A stretch of 38,472 bases of DNA from an uncultured Lactobacillus sp. (GCA_945873395.1 CAMCCW010000003.1:1-38472); one strand, 5' to 3'. Shown: positions 19,413 through 30,604, numbered from the stretch's first letter. Notes: generated by a model from the letters alone, not told the origin. A program made the numbers and translations.

Positions 19413-21833
19413 ATGGCTTACGATCACAAAATGATTGAAGAAAAGTGGCAGAAGTTCTGGAAGAAGAACAAGACCTTCAAGGCTGAACTGAAGCCGGATC
19501 AAAAGAAGTATTACGCACTGGACATGTTCCCATACCCATCTGGTCAAGGACTGCACGTTGGTCACCCCGAGGGTTACACGGCCACCGATGTAATGTCCCG
19601 GATGAAGCGGATGCAGGGTTACAACGTTCTGCATCCAATGGGTTGGGATGCCTTTGGTCTGCCGGCTGAGCAGTATGCTTTGAAGACCGGCCACAACCCG
19701 AAAGGCTTTACTAACCAGAACATTAACCACTTCCGTAACCAGATCCAATCATTAGGTTTCTCCTATGATTGGGACCGGGAAGTCAACACGACCGACCCGA
19801 AATACTACAAGTGGACCCAGTGGATTTTCGAACAACTCTACAAGAAGGGCCTGGCTTACGAAAGTGAAATCATGGTTAATTGGGCACCTGACTTTATGGG
19901 TGGAACCGTTGTGGCTAACGAAGAGGTCGAAGACGGTAAGACTAAGCGGGGTGGCTACCCTGTTTACCGGAAGCCAATGAAACAGTGGGTTCTGAAAATC
20001 ACCGCTTATGCAGATCGGCTGATTGATGATTTGGACCTGGTTGACTGGCCAGAAAGCGTCAAGGAAATGCAGCGGAACTGGATTGGTCGTTCCGAAGGTG
20101 CTTCCGTCTTCTTCCCAGTTGCCGGTGATGAAGATACCAAGATTGAGGTCTTCACGACCCGGGCCGACACCCTCTTTGGTGCGGCCTACGTTGTCCTGGC
20201 ACCAGAAAATGACCTGGTCGACCAACTGACAACGCCTGAACATGCCGAAGCAGTCAAGGCCTACAAGGAAGAAACTTCCCGTCGTTCTGACCTGGAACGG
20301 ACCGACTTGAACAAGGACAAGACCGGGGTATTCACCGGTTCCTACGTCATCAACCCAGTTAACGGCGAAAAGCTGCCAATCTGGATCAGTGATTATGTTC
20401 TGGCCTCATACGGTACTGGTGCTGTGATGGCCGTACCAGCTGGTGACCAACGTGATTACGACTTTGCCAAGAAATTTGACCTGCCAATTAAGCCAATCAT
20501 TGAAGGCGCGGATCTTTCTGAAGGGGCCTTTGATGGTGACGGCAAGCACATCAACTCTGGTTTCCTGGATGGTCTGAACATTGCTGATGCCAAGGCCAAG
20601 ATGATTGATTGGCTGGAGGAACATAATGCCGGTCATAAGAAGGTCAACTACCGTCTGCGGGACTGGATCTTCAGTCGGCAACGTTACTGGGGTGAACCAA
20701 TCCCGGTTATCCACTGGGATGACGGTCGGACGACCCTGGTACCTGAAGATGAACTGCCACTGAAGTTGCCAGATACCGACAATATTGAACCATCCGGAAC
20801 GGGTGAGAGCCCACTGGCTAACGTTAAGGACTGGGTCAACGTTTACGATGACCAGGGTCGGCACGGTCTGCGGGAAACTAACACGATGCCACAATGGGCT
20901 GGTTCTTCATGGTACTGGCTCCGTTACACTGACCCGCACAATGACAAGGAATTTGCCTCCAAGAAGGCCCTTGACTACTGGTCACCAGTTGACCTCTACG
21001 TTGGTGGGGCAGAACACGCCGTCCTGCACTTGCTCTACGCCCGGTTCTGGCACAAGGTTCTCTACGACTTGGGTCTCGTTCCAACCAAGGAACCGTTCAT
21101 GAAGTTGGTTAACCAGGGGATGATCCTCGGGGCTAACCACGAAAAGATGTCCAAGTCCAAGGGGAACGTGGTTAATCCGGATGACATCGTTGAAAAGTAC
21201 GGTGCCGATACGCTCCGGCTCTACGAAATGTTCATGGGCCCACTGACTGAGTCTGTGCCATGGGACGAAGAAGGCCTACACGGTTCTTACAAGTGGATCC
21301 AGCGGGTATGGCGCCTGCTGATGGATGACAACAACCACCTACGGGACCGGGTTTCCAACTTCAACGACGGTAAGCTGGATAAGGTTTACAACCAGACGGT
21401 CAAGAAGGTTACCGAAGACTATGAGCGGATGCACTTCAACACGGCTATCTCACAACTGATGGTCTTCGTCAACGAGGCTTACAAGGCTGAGGACCTGCCG
21501 GTTGAATACATGGAAGGCTTCGTCAAGATGATCTCCCCAGTTATGCCACACGTGGCTGAAGAACTGTGGAGCCAGTTCGGCATCAGTGACACGATCGCTT
21601 ACCAACCATGGCCGAAGTATGATCCAAAGGCCCTGGTTGAAAACGAGGTCGAGATGATCGTCCAAGTCAACGGTAAGGTCCGGGCCAAGATTAAGATGGC
21701 TAAGGATACTGACCGTGAAGAGGCCCAGAAGATGGCATTGGCCAACGAACATGTCCAGAAGTTTACGGACGGTAAGGACATCAAGAAGGTCATTGTTGTT
21801 CCAAACAAGATCGTCAACATTGTTGCTAAGTAA
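19413..21833 (+). CDS. leuS: Leucyl-tRNA synthetase
   Basis: [18 protein letters not shown] (HIGH) and [13 protein letters not shown] (KMSKS). Confidence 0.98.
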   Translation: MAYDHKMIEEKWQKFWKKNKTFKAELKPDQKKYYALDMFPYPSGQGLHVGHPEGYTATDVMSRMKRMQGYNVLHPMGWDAFGLPAEQYALKTGHNPKGFTNQNINHFRNQIQSLGFSYDWDREVNTTDPKYYKWTQWIFEQLYKKGLAYESEIMVNWAPDFMGGTVVANEEVEDGKTKRGGYPVYRKPMKQWVLKITAYADRLIDDLDLVDWPESVKEMQRNWIGRSEGASVFFPVAGDEDTKIEVFTTRADTLFGAAYVVLAPENDLVDQLTTPEHAEAVKAYKEETSRRSDLERTDLNKDKTGVFTGSYVINPVNGEKLPIWISDYVLASYGTGAVMAVPAGDQRDYDFAKKFDLPIKPIIEGADLSEGAFDGDGKHINSGFLDGLNIADAKAKMIDWLEEHNAGHKKVNYRLRDWIFSRQRYWGEPIPVIHWDDGRTTLVPEDELPLKLPDTDNIEPSGTGESPLANVKDWVNVYDDQGRHGLRETNTMPQWAGSSWYWLRYTDPHNDKEFASKKALDYWSPVDLYVGGAEHAVLHLLYARFWHKVLYDLGLVPTKEPFMKLVNQGMILGANHEKMSKSKGNVVNPDDIVEKYGADTLRLYEMFMGPLTESVPWDEEGLHGSYKWIQRVWRLLMDDNNHLRDRVSNFNDGKLDKVYNQTVKKVTEDYERMHFNTAISQLMVFVNEAYKAEDLPVEYMEGFVKMISPVMPHVAEELWSQFGISDTIAYQPWPKYDPKALVENEVEMIVQVNGKVRAKIKMAKDTDREEAQKMALANEHVQKFTDGKDIKKVIVVPNKIVNIVAK

Positions 21834-21845
21834 GATTTACTAAAT

Positions 21846-21880
21846 GAACCGGACCGTGAATGCACGATCCGGTTTTTATA
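21846..21880 (+). terminator. Rho-independent terminator
   Basis: AACCGGACCGTgaatgcACGATCCGGTTTTT. Confidence 0.8.
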
Positions 21881-21896
21881 TTTGGAGGAAATGAAA

Positions 21897-22160
21897 ATGG
21901 AAATGGTGAGTTATCCGGCCTTCTTCACGCCAAAAGAGGACGAGATTCAAGTGGACTTCCCCGACCTTCCCGAGGCCTTTACCCAGGGGAAGACGATGGA
22001 AGAGGCGATGGACTTTGCTAAGCTCGGCCTGGCCATCACGATTAATGACAAACTCGGTCATTTTGAAAAGGCGCCGGTGGCCAGTGACCTGGCAAAATTG
22101 CGTGCCCAGTATCCGGATCGTAACGTGCAAATGGTGACGGTGGACCTGGACCAATATTAA
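21897..22160 (+). CDS. HicB-like (type II antitoxin-fold) protein without adjacent HicA
   Basis: YPAFFTPKEDEIQVDFPDLPEAFTQGKTMEEAMDFAKLGLAITI. RBS ggaggaaatgaaa. Confidence 0.75.
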   Translation: MEMVSYPAFFTPKEDEIQVDFPDLPEAFTQGKTMEEAMDFAKLGLAITINDKLGHFEKAPVASDLAKLRAQYPDRNVQMVTVDLDQY

Positions 22161-22207
22161 ATGCACTACCAAAGGCTGTGTCTTCTTACCAATATTAAAT
22201 AAAAATT

Positions 22208-22243
22208 AAAAAAGCGGAAACGAATTGCACCCGTTTCCGCTTC
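22208..22243 (+). terminator. Rho-independent terminator
   Basis: AAGCGGAAACGaattgcacCCGTTTCCGCTT. Confidence 0.75.
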
Positions 22244-22352
22244 ACGATAGAATAATTAAGATTGTATTATGTTTTAACAATATAAAATGCCCTGGGGACG
22301 GGAAAAGTTCCCGAGGCTTAATAAAATTAATGAAGGTAGGATATTACAGATC

Positions 22353-23999
22353 ATGAATGAAGAACATAATGATTTGAGTAGTACCGCACCGCAAAATGAT
22401 GCCCGATCGAAAATGCTGAGTGGTTCAGCGTGGATGACGGCCGGAAGTATTGCTTCCCGTATTCTGGGGGCACTTTATGTTATCCCGTGGGTAACCTGGT
22501 TTGGTGCATACAGTAACGAGGCTAACGCGTTATTTGCCCAGGGGTATAACATTTACAACCTCTTCTTGGTGGTGGCGACGGCGGGAATCCCGTCGGCAAT
22601 CTCTAAACTAGTGGCCCACTACAATGGGATTAACCAGTACGGGGTTAGTCGCCGCCTGTATCACTCTGGAATGTATGTCGCCATGGCGATGGGGGTCATC
22701 TGTGCCACGATTATGATGTTTGGCGCGTCGTTGATGGATAATGGGGATCCCAATGTGATTCCGGTTATCAGATCTCTTGCCTGGGCGGTCTTGATCATTC
22801 CAGCAATGGCAATTACCCGGGGATTCTTGCAAGGGTATAACTGGATGGCCCCGTCGGCAATGTCGCAGTTTGTCGAGCAGCTCTTCCGGATTATCTATAT
22901 GCTGGCGGCAACCTATTTCATCATGAAAATCCAGCACGGTAGTTGGGTAGCGGCGGTAACGCAGTCAACCTTTGCTGCCTTCATTGGGGCGATTGGGGCC
23001 ATTATTGTTTTGGCGGCGGCCTGGTTGAAGCACCTTAACGAGATGAATGGACTGGTCGCTAACAGCGTATCCGATCCTGAGGTTTCAACTAGCCGGTTGG
23101 TCTTTAAGATTGCTTACCAGGCCATCCCGTTCATCGTGATTGAATCGGGAATTACCCTGTACCAGTTGATCGACCAGTTTACCTTTCCGCGGATGATGGC
23201 GATGGTTGGCAACTTTACTCACTATCAAGTGACCGTTCTCTATGCCCTCTTCTCATTTAATGCCAATAAGCTTTATATGATTGTGATCTCTCTGGCCTCT
23301 GCTATGGCGGCAACGGTCATTCCGCTGTTGGCCACGGCCCGGGCCCAGAATGATCAGGAGGGGATGCGCAAACAGATTGAAAACGTCTTGCTACTTTTCT
23401 ACTTTGTGATGATTCCGGCGGCCCTGGGGATGGCGGCTGTTGCTCAACAGGTCTACACGGTCTTTTACCGTTATGACCCAGCTGGGGTCACGGTTCTCCA
23501 GTTCGCCTCCTTTGTTTCAATTCCAATGGGGCTTTACACTGTTGCTGCGGCAATGATGCAGGGAATTTCGGAGAACAAGCGGATGATGAAGTTCCTGGGG
23601 ATCGGCCTGCTGATCAAGCTGATTATTCAGCTGCCATGTATTTGGGCGTTTGAGGGCTTGGGACCACTGATGGCCACCTGCATCTCGATGTTCGTGGTCA
23701 ACTACCTGATCCTGCACTCCTTCAATATGGAGTTCAACATGCACTTTGCCCAGATGGCCCAGCCAACTAACCAGATTCTCTGTTTCTCACTGATCATGTT
23801 TGTCTTAACCAAACTGGTAATGTTGGGAATTGGCAGTCTGGTTAGTCCATACGGACGGTTCACGGCCTTCTTCTCCCTGATTCCAGGGGTGATAGTTGGT
23901 GTCGGTATTTACCTCTACCTGGCCCTCAAGTACCGGTTGGCCGATCGCGTCATCGGTGCCCGGTCAGCAGCCCTGCGGCGGAAATTACATATTCGTTAA
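22353..23999 (+). CDS. MOP-superfamily polysaccharide / lipid II flippase-like protein
   Basis: SGSAWMTAGSIASRILGALYVIPW..., ITRGFLQGYNWMAPSAMSQFVEQLFRI..., many hydrophobic segments. Confidence 0.88.
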   Translation: MNEEHNDLSSTAPQNDARSKMLSGSAWMTAGSIASRILGALYVIPWVTWFGAYSNEANALFAQGYNIYNLFLVVATAGIPSAISKLVAHYNGINQYGVSRRLYHSGMYVAMAMGVICATIMMFGASLMDNGDPNVIPVIRSLAWAVLIIPAMAITRGFLQGYNWMAPSAMSQFVEQLFRIIYMLAATYFIMKIQHGSWVAAVTQSTFAAFIGAIGAIIVLAAAWLKHLNEMNGLVANSVSDPEVSTSRLVFKIAYQAIPFIVIESGITLYQLIDQFTFPRMMAMVGNFTHYQVTVLYALFSFNANKLYMIVISLASAMAATVIPLLATARAQNDQEGMRKQIENVLLLFYFVMIPAALGMAAVAQQVYTVFYRYDPAGVTVLQFASFVSIPMGLYTVAAAMMQGISENKRMMKFLGIGLLIKLIIQLPCIWAFEGLGPLMATCISMFVVNYLILHSFNMEFNMHFAQMAQPTNQILCFSLIMFVLTKLVMLGIGSLVSPYGRFTAFFSLIPGVIVGVGIYLYLALKYRLADRVIGARSAALRRKLHIR

Positions 24000-24002
24000 A
24001 AT

Positions 24003-24046
24003 CAAAGAGCCTTGTGATTGCTGTTTTGGCAACCACAAGGCTTCTT
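24003..24046. terminator. Terminator between convergent genes
   Basis: GAGCCTTGTGATTGC...GCAACCACAAGGCTTCTTTT. Confidence 0.75.
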
Positions 24047-24059
24047 TTAGTTATTCAAA

Positions 24060-24920
24060 TTAGTCCAAGAACCCAATGTGCTTCTCTTTGCCGGCACTTT
24101 CCATCTTTTTCATGAAAACAGGGAGGGCCCGGCTGATCTGGTGAGGCAAGACGATGTATTGATTTTTGGCAATGTTTTCAGCAATCGCACTATGGGCGTA
24201 CACTGCTGCCAGGACGGCTTTCAATGGGGTCTGATGGAACTCAGCCACGAAGCCACCAACCATTCCGGCCAGGGTGTCACCCATGCCGCCGACGGCTTGA
24301 GCAGGAGTCCCAATGGTTAGTTGGTAGGTTTGGTCGGCTGCGTAGATCTCGGTGTGGTGCTTTTTAAGGACAACTGTGGCACCGAGTTGGTCCCGTGCTG
24401 CTCGATTGCGTTCCGGCGTTTGGTCGGCAATCTTGATTCCAGAGAGTCGCTGCCATTCCATCTCGTGCGGTGTATAGATGATATTGCCCTGTGGTGCGGT
24501 TAAGTGCTCACGGGCCATCAGGGTGATCGCTGAACCGTCGATGACCACGTTTTGCTCACTGCCGATGTGGGCGAAGACGTTTTTAAGGATGTGTAAACTT
24601 TGGTCATCATCCCCGAGTCCGGGACCGACCACGACCGTTGTTGCGGCGGCAACGAGGCTGGCAACCTGATCGTCATCGGTGAAGTCGGCAAACATGGCCT
24701 CGGGGAGCTGGGAGTGCAAGGCACCAGAGTTACTCTGATCGGTGCAGACTGTGACCAGTCCGGCCCCAGCACAAACTGCTGCGGTGGCTGCCATGATGAT
24801 GGCACCACCGAAGTTGCGGTTACCACCGACAAGGGTGACCTTGCCGAAGGTACCCTTGAAGCTATGTTCAGGCCGGGGCTTGATGACATCATGCAAAATT
24901 TGGTCGGTTAACTTTTCCAT
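24060..24920 (-). CDS. nnrD: ADP-dependent NAD(P)H-hydrate dehydratase
   Basis: FGKVTLVGGNRNFGGAIIMAATAAVCAGAGLVTV..., NIIYTPHEMEWQRL, GGMGDTLAGMVGGFVA. Confidence 0.93.
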   Translation of the reverse strand: MEKLTDQILHDVIKPRPEHSFKGTFGKVTLVGGNRNFGGAIIMAATAAVCAGAGLVTVCTDQSNSGALHSQLPEAMFADFTDDDQVASLVAAATTVVVGPGLGDDDQSLHILKNVFAHIGSEQNVVIDGSAITLMAREHLTAPQGNIIYTPHEMEWQRLSGIKIADQTPERNRAARDQLGATVVLKKHHTEIYAADQTYQLTIGTPAQAVGGMGDTLAGMVGGFVAEFHQTPLKAVLAAVYAHSAIAENIAKNQYIVLPHQISRALPVFMKKMESAGKEKHIGFLD

Positions 24921-25012
24921 AAAAAACACTTCCTAAATGATTTCGATTTTTTTAATCGACACTTTAATGGTATCATTATTTTAACAAATTAAATAATTGG
25001 AGGAAAAATAAA

Positions 25013-26413
25013 ATGACAGACTGGTTAAAAGCGGCACAGAGTCAGGAAAAAGATTATCTGAACGATTTAACGGCCTTAATGAAGATCCCGAGTGTCCGGG
25101 ATGACTCAGCGGCTACCGATGAATACCCACTTGGTCCCCGGCCCGCACAGGCCCTGGCAGCTTTCTTGGAGATGGCTGAGCAGGATGGCTTCCGCACTAA
25201 GAATATCGATAATGTGGTCGGCTATGCTGAATGGGGTGAGGGTGACGAAACCCTGGCAATTTTGGCCCACCTGGATGTTATGCCGGCCGGTAAGGGGTGG
25301 GACACCGATCCATTTGATCCCGTGATCAAGGATGGTAACCTTTATGGTCGTGGTGCCTCCGATGATAAGGGACCGGGAATGGCTGCTTACTACGCTTTGA
25401 AGTACCTCAAGGACCAGGGCGTGACCTTTAACAAGCGGGTCCGGTTCATCGTTGGGACCGACGAAGAAAGTAACTGGACCGGGATGCACCGTTACTTCGA
25501 AGTGGAACCAGCACCAACGCTAGGCTTTTCACCTGATGCCGAGTTCCCCGTGATCAATGGTGAAAAGGGTCAAGTCTCTTTGAAGGTCGGTGCACCGGCT
25601 ACTAACGGCGACCAGTACGTCTTGAAGAGCTTCCACTCCGGTCTGCGCTTCAATATGGTGCCCCGTGAAGCCGTGGCCCTCGTAACGGTTCCTGATCGAC
25701 AAGCTGTGACGACAGCCTTTGCTCAGTTTGTTGACGACAATCCAATTTCCGGATCAGCTGAAGAAACCGAAGACGGCTTGCAGTTGACAGTAATTGGTAA
25801 GGCGGCTCACGGGATGGAACCAGAACAAGGGATTAATGCTGGTACTTACCTGGCAAAGTTCCTTGACCAGTATGAGTTTGCTGCAGGTGCCAAGAGCTTC
25901 ATTCACTTCTTGGCTAAGTATCTTCACCTTGACACCCGGATGGACGGGTTCGATGGAGCCTTTACTGATCCGGTAATGGGTGAATTGACGATGAATGCCG
26001 GAATTCTGAACTTTGATCAGGAAAACGGGGCTGATATTGACATGAACTTCCGCTTTCCTAAGGGGATCACACCGGATGAGCTTGAGGCCACTGTTAAGAA
26101 AGTCACCGATCAACTCGGGATGACGGTTGCTCAGGGCGCCTCCCAGAAGCCACATTACGTTGATCCGGAAGACCCAATCGTCAAGACGTTGATGCAGGCC
26201 TACATTGATCAGACCGGTGACACAGATGCCAAGCCGGAAGTTGTTGGTGGGGGAACCTATGGCCGCCTGATGGAGCGGGGGGTTGCCTTTGGTGCCCTGA
26301 TGCCGCAGATGCCGAACACGATGCACCAGGCCAACGAGTACCAGCCAGTAGCTGACCTGATCAAGTCAATGGCGATCTATATGGAAGCGATTAACAATTT
26401 AGTGACTGACTAA
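25013..26413 (+). CDS. pepV: Dipeptidase PepV (M20 family)
   Basis: LAILAHLDVMPAGKGWDTDPFDPVIKDGNLYGRGASDDKGPGMAAYYAL; GTDEESNWTGM. Confidence 0.96.
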   Translation: MTDWLKAAQSQEKDYLNDLTALMKIPSVRDDSAATDEYPLGPRPAQALAAFLEMAEQDGFRTKNIDNVVGYAEWGEGDETLAILAHLDVMPAGKGWDTDPFDPVIKDGNLYGRGASDDKGPGMAAYYALKYLKDQGVTFNKRVRFIVGTDEESNWTGMHRYFEVEPAPTLGFSPDAEFPVINGEKGQVSLKVGAPATNGDQYVLKSFHSGLRFNMVPREAVALVTVPDRQAVTTAFAQFVDDNPISGSAEETEDGLQLTVIGKAAHGMEPEQGINAGTYLAKFLDQYEFAAGAKSFIHFLAKYLHLDTRMDGFDGAFTDPVMGELTMNAGILNFDQENGADIDMNFRFPKGITPDELEATVKKVTDQLGMTVAQGASQKPHYVDPEDPIVKTLMQAYIDQTGDTDAKPEVVGGGTYGRLMERGVAFGALMPQMPNTMHQANEYQPVADLIKSMAIYMEAINNLVTD

Positions 26414-26478
26414 TGCACATTTTTGCTACTGTGGTAAAATAGAGATGTAGCATAGTAGTTGATTTTGGAGGTGTTTTT

Positions 26479-26976
26479 ATGAGTTATCAAAAGATCCTCG
26501 TGGGAATTGATGGTTCGACACAGTCAGATATGGCCTTCAACAAGGCGGTTGAGGTGGCATTGCAAAACAATGCTGAGCTTCACCTGTTGAGTGTCATCAA
26601 CGGTGAACGTTACCCAACAACAGGACCGAGTGGTTACGGCTTCGTAGACCACAGTATCTATGAGTCCGCGGTTGAAGTAATGAAGAAACGTCTGGGATCT
26701 TATCGGACCAAGGCTGAGAATGCTGGTGTCAAGGATGTTAAGACCGATGTTGTTATCGGTAATGCTAAGCTTGAGCTAGCTGAACATTACCCATCTGAAA
26801 ACGACATTGATTTGATCGTAATCGGGGCCACCGGGTTGAATGTAGTTGGCCGGCTGATTGTTGGTTCAACTGCCGCATATACGATTCGTGAAGCACCTTG
26901 CGATGTCACAGTTGTTAAGACCGATATGAAGAACAAGAAACTGGAAGTTAAGAAGAACAGTTATCCAGAAATTTAA
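26479..26976 (+). CDS. Universal stress protein
   Basis: ILVGIDGSTQSDMAFNKAVEVA...DLIVIGATGLNVVGRLIVGSTAAYTIREAPCDVTVVK. Confidence 0.95.
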   Translation: MSYQKILVGIDGSTQSDMAFNKAVEVALQNNAELHLLSVINGERYPTTGPSGYGFVDHSIYESAVEVMKKRLGSYRTKAENAGVKDVKTDVVIGNAKLELAEHYPSENDIDLIVIGATGLNVVGRLIVGSTAAYTIREAPCDVTVVKTDMKNKKLEVKKNSYPEI

Positions 26977-26984
26977 TTTCTAAT

Positions 26985-27019
26985 GAATCCGGATGCCAAC
27001 AGGCGTTCGGATTTTTCAA
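26985..27019 (+). terminator. Rho-independent terminator
   Basis: ATCCGgatGCCaacaGGCgttCGGATTTTT. Confidence 0.75.
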
Positions 27020-27113
27020 TTGTGACTAAAACATGGCAAAATAATTAAAAACTAGTATAATCATGTTTGTTAGGTGGCAACACCATTATTTTGACGATGG
27101 GAGTAATCCTGAA

Positions 27114-28520
27114 ATGCAATTACGACTCAAATATTTAATCACAACGGTTGTAGTATTATTAATCGTGCTCTTGGGGGGGATGTCCTGGCACCAGCACACC
27201 CACTTTAACCGGAACGTCACGATTAACGGAGTGCCAGTTGGCGGGATGACCGCTCAGCAGGCATATGATAAGGTGAAGAGTACCAAGCGGACTAACAAGG
27301 TCTACTTGAATGGTCAGCTAATCTACCATGGAAATGCTACTGATTCGGGTATCAGTAGTCAAGATCGTGACCAGTTTACGAAGGTCCTGAAGAAGCAGGT
27401 AACCTTCTTCCCTTCTGGCAAGCAACGGAACATGTTGGTGTGGACCGATCAGATTAGAAATGACCAGCAGTCCGCAGCCAAGCGGCAGGCGGTTACTAAC
27501 CGTATCCAACAGATGAATCAGGGCCGGCGGGCACCAGTTGATGCCTATGCCGTTCTGGAACATGGTCACGTAAAGCTGGTCGCTGGTAAGGCCGGTAACC
27601 AGTATGACCAGGCAGCTTTACTACGGCAGTTCAACCAACGCGCGGCCAACGGGACCGTCCGTCTGACGGCTCGTCAGGCCCAACCACTGTCAACGCAAAG
27701 TGCTACGGTTCAAAATGAAAAGAAGCAGCTTCAAAAGCTCGCTGGACGGAGTGTTCAGTATAAGGTTGAAAATAAGCAATATCGCCTTACTAGTGACGAC
27801 GTGATCACCAAGGCAACCTATCAAAATGGTAAGTACCAGTTTGATACTGCTGCTGTGGCTGGAAAGATCAAGCAGATTAATCGTTCTCAAGCTACCCTCG
27901 GTCGGGCCTTTAAGTTTAAGACCCATGCTGGTAATGTTATTACTACTAATCGGAAGGGAAGCTACGGCTGGAAGATCAGTCCAGAACGGGCCGGCCAAAC
28001 CTTAGCACAGGCACTTGCCGATGGTAAAAAAGAAGTTAGTGCGGAACATGACATCTACGGGATCGGCTATAACACGCGGGGAACCGGCTACGGTGTTACC
28101 AGCAACGATGGCCTGGGTAACACCTATGCGGAACTTTCAATCGCAGATCAGCATGTCTGGTTCTACCGCGATGGAAAGTGTGTCTTTGATGCCGATGTGG
28201 TAACGGGTGCTAATAACCCTGAACAGGAAACTCCTAAGGGGGTCTGGTATATCATGTACCAGCAATCACCATCAGTCCTGCGTGGTAAGAACAGTGATGG
28301 CTCTAACTATGCCAGCAAGGTTCAATACTGGTCACAGTTTACCGACAGCGGTTGTGGCTTCCACGATGCTAGCTGGCGGAAGAACTGGTCAAAGACGGCT
28401 TACCTTAGTGGTGGCGATGTTTCTACTGGGGGTTCGCATGGTTGTGCTAATATGCATCCAAGTGATGCCGGAACGGCATATCACGATCTTCAGGTCAATG
28501 AACCAGTAATTGTCTACTAA
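27114..28520 (+). CDS. L,D-transpeptidase (YkuD domain) with N-terminal membrane anchor
   Basis: TM helix LKYLITTVVVLLIVLLGGM; catalytic GGSHGCANMHPSDA. A -10-like TAGTATAAT abuts ATG 27063, so ATG 27114 is the likelier start. Confidence 0.92.
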   Translation: MQLRLKYLITTVVVLLIVLLGGMSWHQHTHFNRNVTINGVPVGGMTAQQAYDKVKSTKRTNKVYLNGQLIYHGNATDSGISSQDRDQFTKVLKKQVTFFPSGKQRNMLVWTDQIRNDQQSAAKRQAVTNRIQQMNQGRRAPVDAYAVLEHGHVKLVAGKAGNQYDQAALLRQFNQRAANGTVRLTARQAQPLSTQSATVQNEKKQLQKLAGRSVQYKVENKQYRLTSDDVITKATYQNGKYQFDTAAVAGKIKQINRSQATLGRAFKFKTHAGNVITTNRKGSYGWKISPERAGQTLAQALADGKKEVSAEHDIYGIGYNTRGTGYGVTSNDGLGNTYAELSIADQHVWFYRDGKCVFDADVVTGANNPEQETPKGVWYIMYQQSPSVLRGKNSDGSNYASKVQYWSQFTDSGCGFHDASWRKNWSKTAYLSGGDVSTGGSHGCANMHPSDAGTAYHDLQVNEPVIVY

Positions 28521-28529
28521 AATACTCGA

Positions 28530-28562
28530 AAGTCTCAGAGAAAATCTGAGGCTTTTTTCTTT
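28530..28562 (+). terminator. Rho-independent terminator
   Basis: AGTCTCAGAgaaaatCTGAGGCTTTTTT. Confidence 0.8.
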
Positions 28563-28631
28563 TGAAATGACGTCGGTTAGTTGATTTCCCGTAATTAATT
28601 ATTAGAGGTATGAAAAACGGGAGGATTAACA

Positions 28632-29747
28632 ATGAAGAAGCCACTTTTAATCAGTACGGTTGCCGCACTCACTATTGCTAATACGGGAGTATCTGGGATG
28701 GCCAGTACGTTAGATGATCCGCGTCAAGAGGCTGAGCATGTGATTATTGATCAGTCACCGGTTGACGAGCAGGGCGTTCAACAACGGGGACTAGCCTATG
28801 CTAATGAGTTTCTGGCGGCTTTTCGCCAAGCTAGTGGGACCTATGAGCAGGCGTTTAAGCAAGGAGAGATGGATGGCCAACAGGGGTGTCGGCGGTCAGT
28901 AGGAGGCGGCTTGGCAGGTGTAGCCTATCAACGTGGTTGGGAGCGTGGGCGACAGCTAGCGCTTGGTAATAATATCAGCGATAGTTCACCGCAGGCAACC
29001 GGCCCGGACACCCCAGTAACAGCTAGCGATCAGTCACTGCCACCGACCACTAACTCGACCGTCGACCAGGACTTTTACGCCATTCAGGAACCAACGAATA
29101 GTCAACGGGCCTTTATCAATCGCCTGGCGACCGCTGCTCAACAGGTCGGGGCCGAATACGATCTCTATCCCTCAGTGATCATCGCTCAGGCAGCATTGGA
29201 GAGTGACTGGGGTAATAGTCGTCTGGGACGCGCGCCCTTTTATAATCTCTTTGGCGTGAAGGGGTATTTCGCTGGACGGACTACCAGCCAGCCAACCAGT
29301 GAGTATCAGGATGGCCACCATCTGATGGTTGTCGATAATTTTCGCCGCTACCAGAATGACTACGAGGCACTACGAGACTATGCGCAGACACTTGAGAACC
29401 CGCTCTACCGGGATGTTCACCGTCAATATGCTAAAAGCTATCGACAGGCTACGCACGCCTTACAGGGACGGTACGCAACCGATCCCCAGTATGAGCAGAA
29501 GTTGAATCGGCTGATTGATGGTTACCAACTGACGCGTTATGATCACCAGCCACGGCGGGCGGGAGCAGCCCATCAATCACCAGTTAAGGTTAAGCTGGCC
29601 AAAGACCAAGTACCCCGGGGTGTTCAGCATACTGAGCCTACGCATAAACATTCCAAGCAGCACCATATTCCAACCGTGCTCTCGATCGCTGGTGGTCTGG
29701 GATCGGCGGGGCTGGTGGAGCTTGGTCGCCGGCTATTTTTAAAATAA
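28632..29747 (+). CDS. Secreted N-acetylglucosaminidase-type peptidoglycan hydrolase (LytG-like)
   Basis: Signal peptide; AQQVGAEYDLYPSVIIAQAALESDWGNSRLGRAPFYNLFGVKG...YEALRDYAQTLENPLY; C-terminal hydrophobic segment plus R/K. Confidence 0.9.
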   Translation: MKKPLLISTVAALTIANTGVSGMASTLDDPRQEAEHVIIDQSPVDEQGVQQRGLAYANEFLAAFRQASGTYEQAFKQGEMDGQQGCRRSVGGGLAGVAYQRGWERGRQLALGNNISDSSPQATGPDTPVTASDQSLPPTTNSTVDQDFYAIQEPTNSQRAFINRLATAAQQVGAEYDLYPSVIIAQAALESDWGNSRLGRAPFYNLFGVKGYFAGRTTSQPTSEYQDGHHLMVVDNFRRYQNDYEALRDYAQTLENPLYRDVHRQYAKSYRQATHALQGRYATDPQYEQKLNRLIDGYQLTRYDHQPRRAGAAHQSPVKVKLAKDQVPRGVQHTEPTHKHSKQHHIPTVLSIAGGLGSAGLVELGRRLFLK

Positions 29748-29780
29748 AAAAGACCGAGAAAATTTCTCAGCCTTTCTATA

Positions 29781-30413
29781 TTAACGGATTGAAGCCAGTC
29801 GTTCGTCGATCATCCCCAGAACTGTTTCCACGTTCTTAGGATCTTCCAGATCATAGGTCTCAAGATCGATCTTCATCTTGGGACTGGCGTCGTAATCCTT
29901 GTACCATTGCTTGTAGGCACTCCACATTTTGTAGTAGTAGTCCTTCAGCTCTGGGTTATTATCGATCTGCTCATAGTCCCGGCCCCGTTTCTTGATCCGG
30001 TAGAGGATCGTTTCAAAGTCGGTTTCGGAGTAAACCATGAGGTCTGGTGCCTTCTTTGGCAGCTGTTGTAAGTCCTTCATCATGTTATCGAGGAGGTTAA
30101 GATATACCTCGAGCTCGGTATCAGTGATGTTACCTTCCGCATTGTTCTCCCGAGTAAACAGGGCATCCTCGTAGATGGAACGGTCGAGGACGTTGTTGTC
30201 GTCAGACAGTGCCTGCTTGATCATTGAGAACCGCTTGTTTAGGAAGTAGATCTGAAGCAGGAAACCGTATTGCTTCGGATCTTTGTAGTACAGTGGTAAA
30301 ACGGGATTTTCACCGACTGGTTCGAAAAATGCTTTAGTATTTAAGTGTTCGGCAATCTTTCCCGTAAGTGTAGTTTTGCCGACACCAATCATTCCTGCTG
30401 TAATAATCACCAT
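29781..30413 (-). CDS. Deoxynucleoside kinase (dAK/dGK family)
   Basis: GMIGVGKTTLTGKIAEHL P-loop; NVLDRSIYEDALF (DRS); IKKRGRDYEQ. Confidence 0.95.
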   Translation of the reverse strand: MVIITAGMIGVGKTTLTGKIAEHLNTKAFFEPVGENPVLPLYYKDPKQYGFLLQIYFLNKRFSMIKQALSDDNNVLDRSIYEDALFTRENNAEGNITDTELEVYLNLLDNMMKDLQQLPKKAPDLMVYSETDFETILYRIKKRGRDYEQIDNNPELKDYYYKMWSAYKQWYKDYDASPKMKIDLETYDLEDPKNVETVLGMIDERLASIR

Positions 30414-30604
30414 GATGGCCCCTCTTTACTTTTAATAGAACAAAAACCATCTTACTACAAAATGTTGTGGATTCCTATGGTAAATTTTGCTAGATTTAGT
30501 AGGAAGGATGGTTTATTTATGATTTTAAATCTTATAAAAGTCCGGCTGTTCAAGGTTTAGGACCCGGTCGGAGACAAAAATATTAATAGTAAGGTGAAGA
30601 AAAA

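Noticed and set aside
21897-22160. A HicAB toxin-antitoxin system
   Set aside because: No HicA-like ORF on either side; only the HicB-fold protein is present.
24518-24936. Several 60-124 aa ORFs overlapping nnrD
   Set aside because: Nested antisense or alternate-frame ORFs within a well-supported CDS.
29781-30413. Unusual nucleotide metabolism or defence kinase
   Set aside because: Motifs are those of the common lactobacillar deoxynucleoside kinase family; ordinary.
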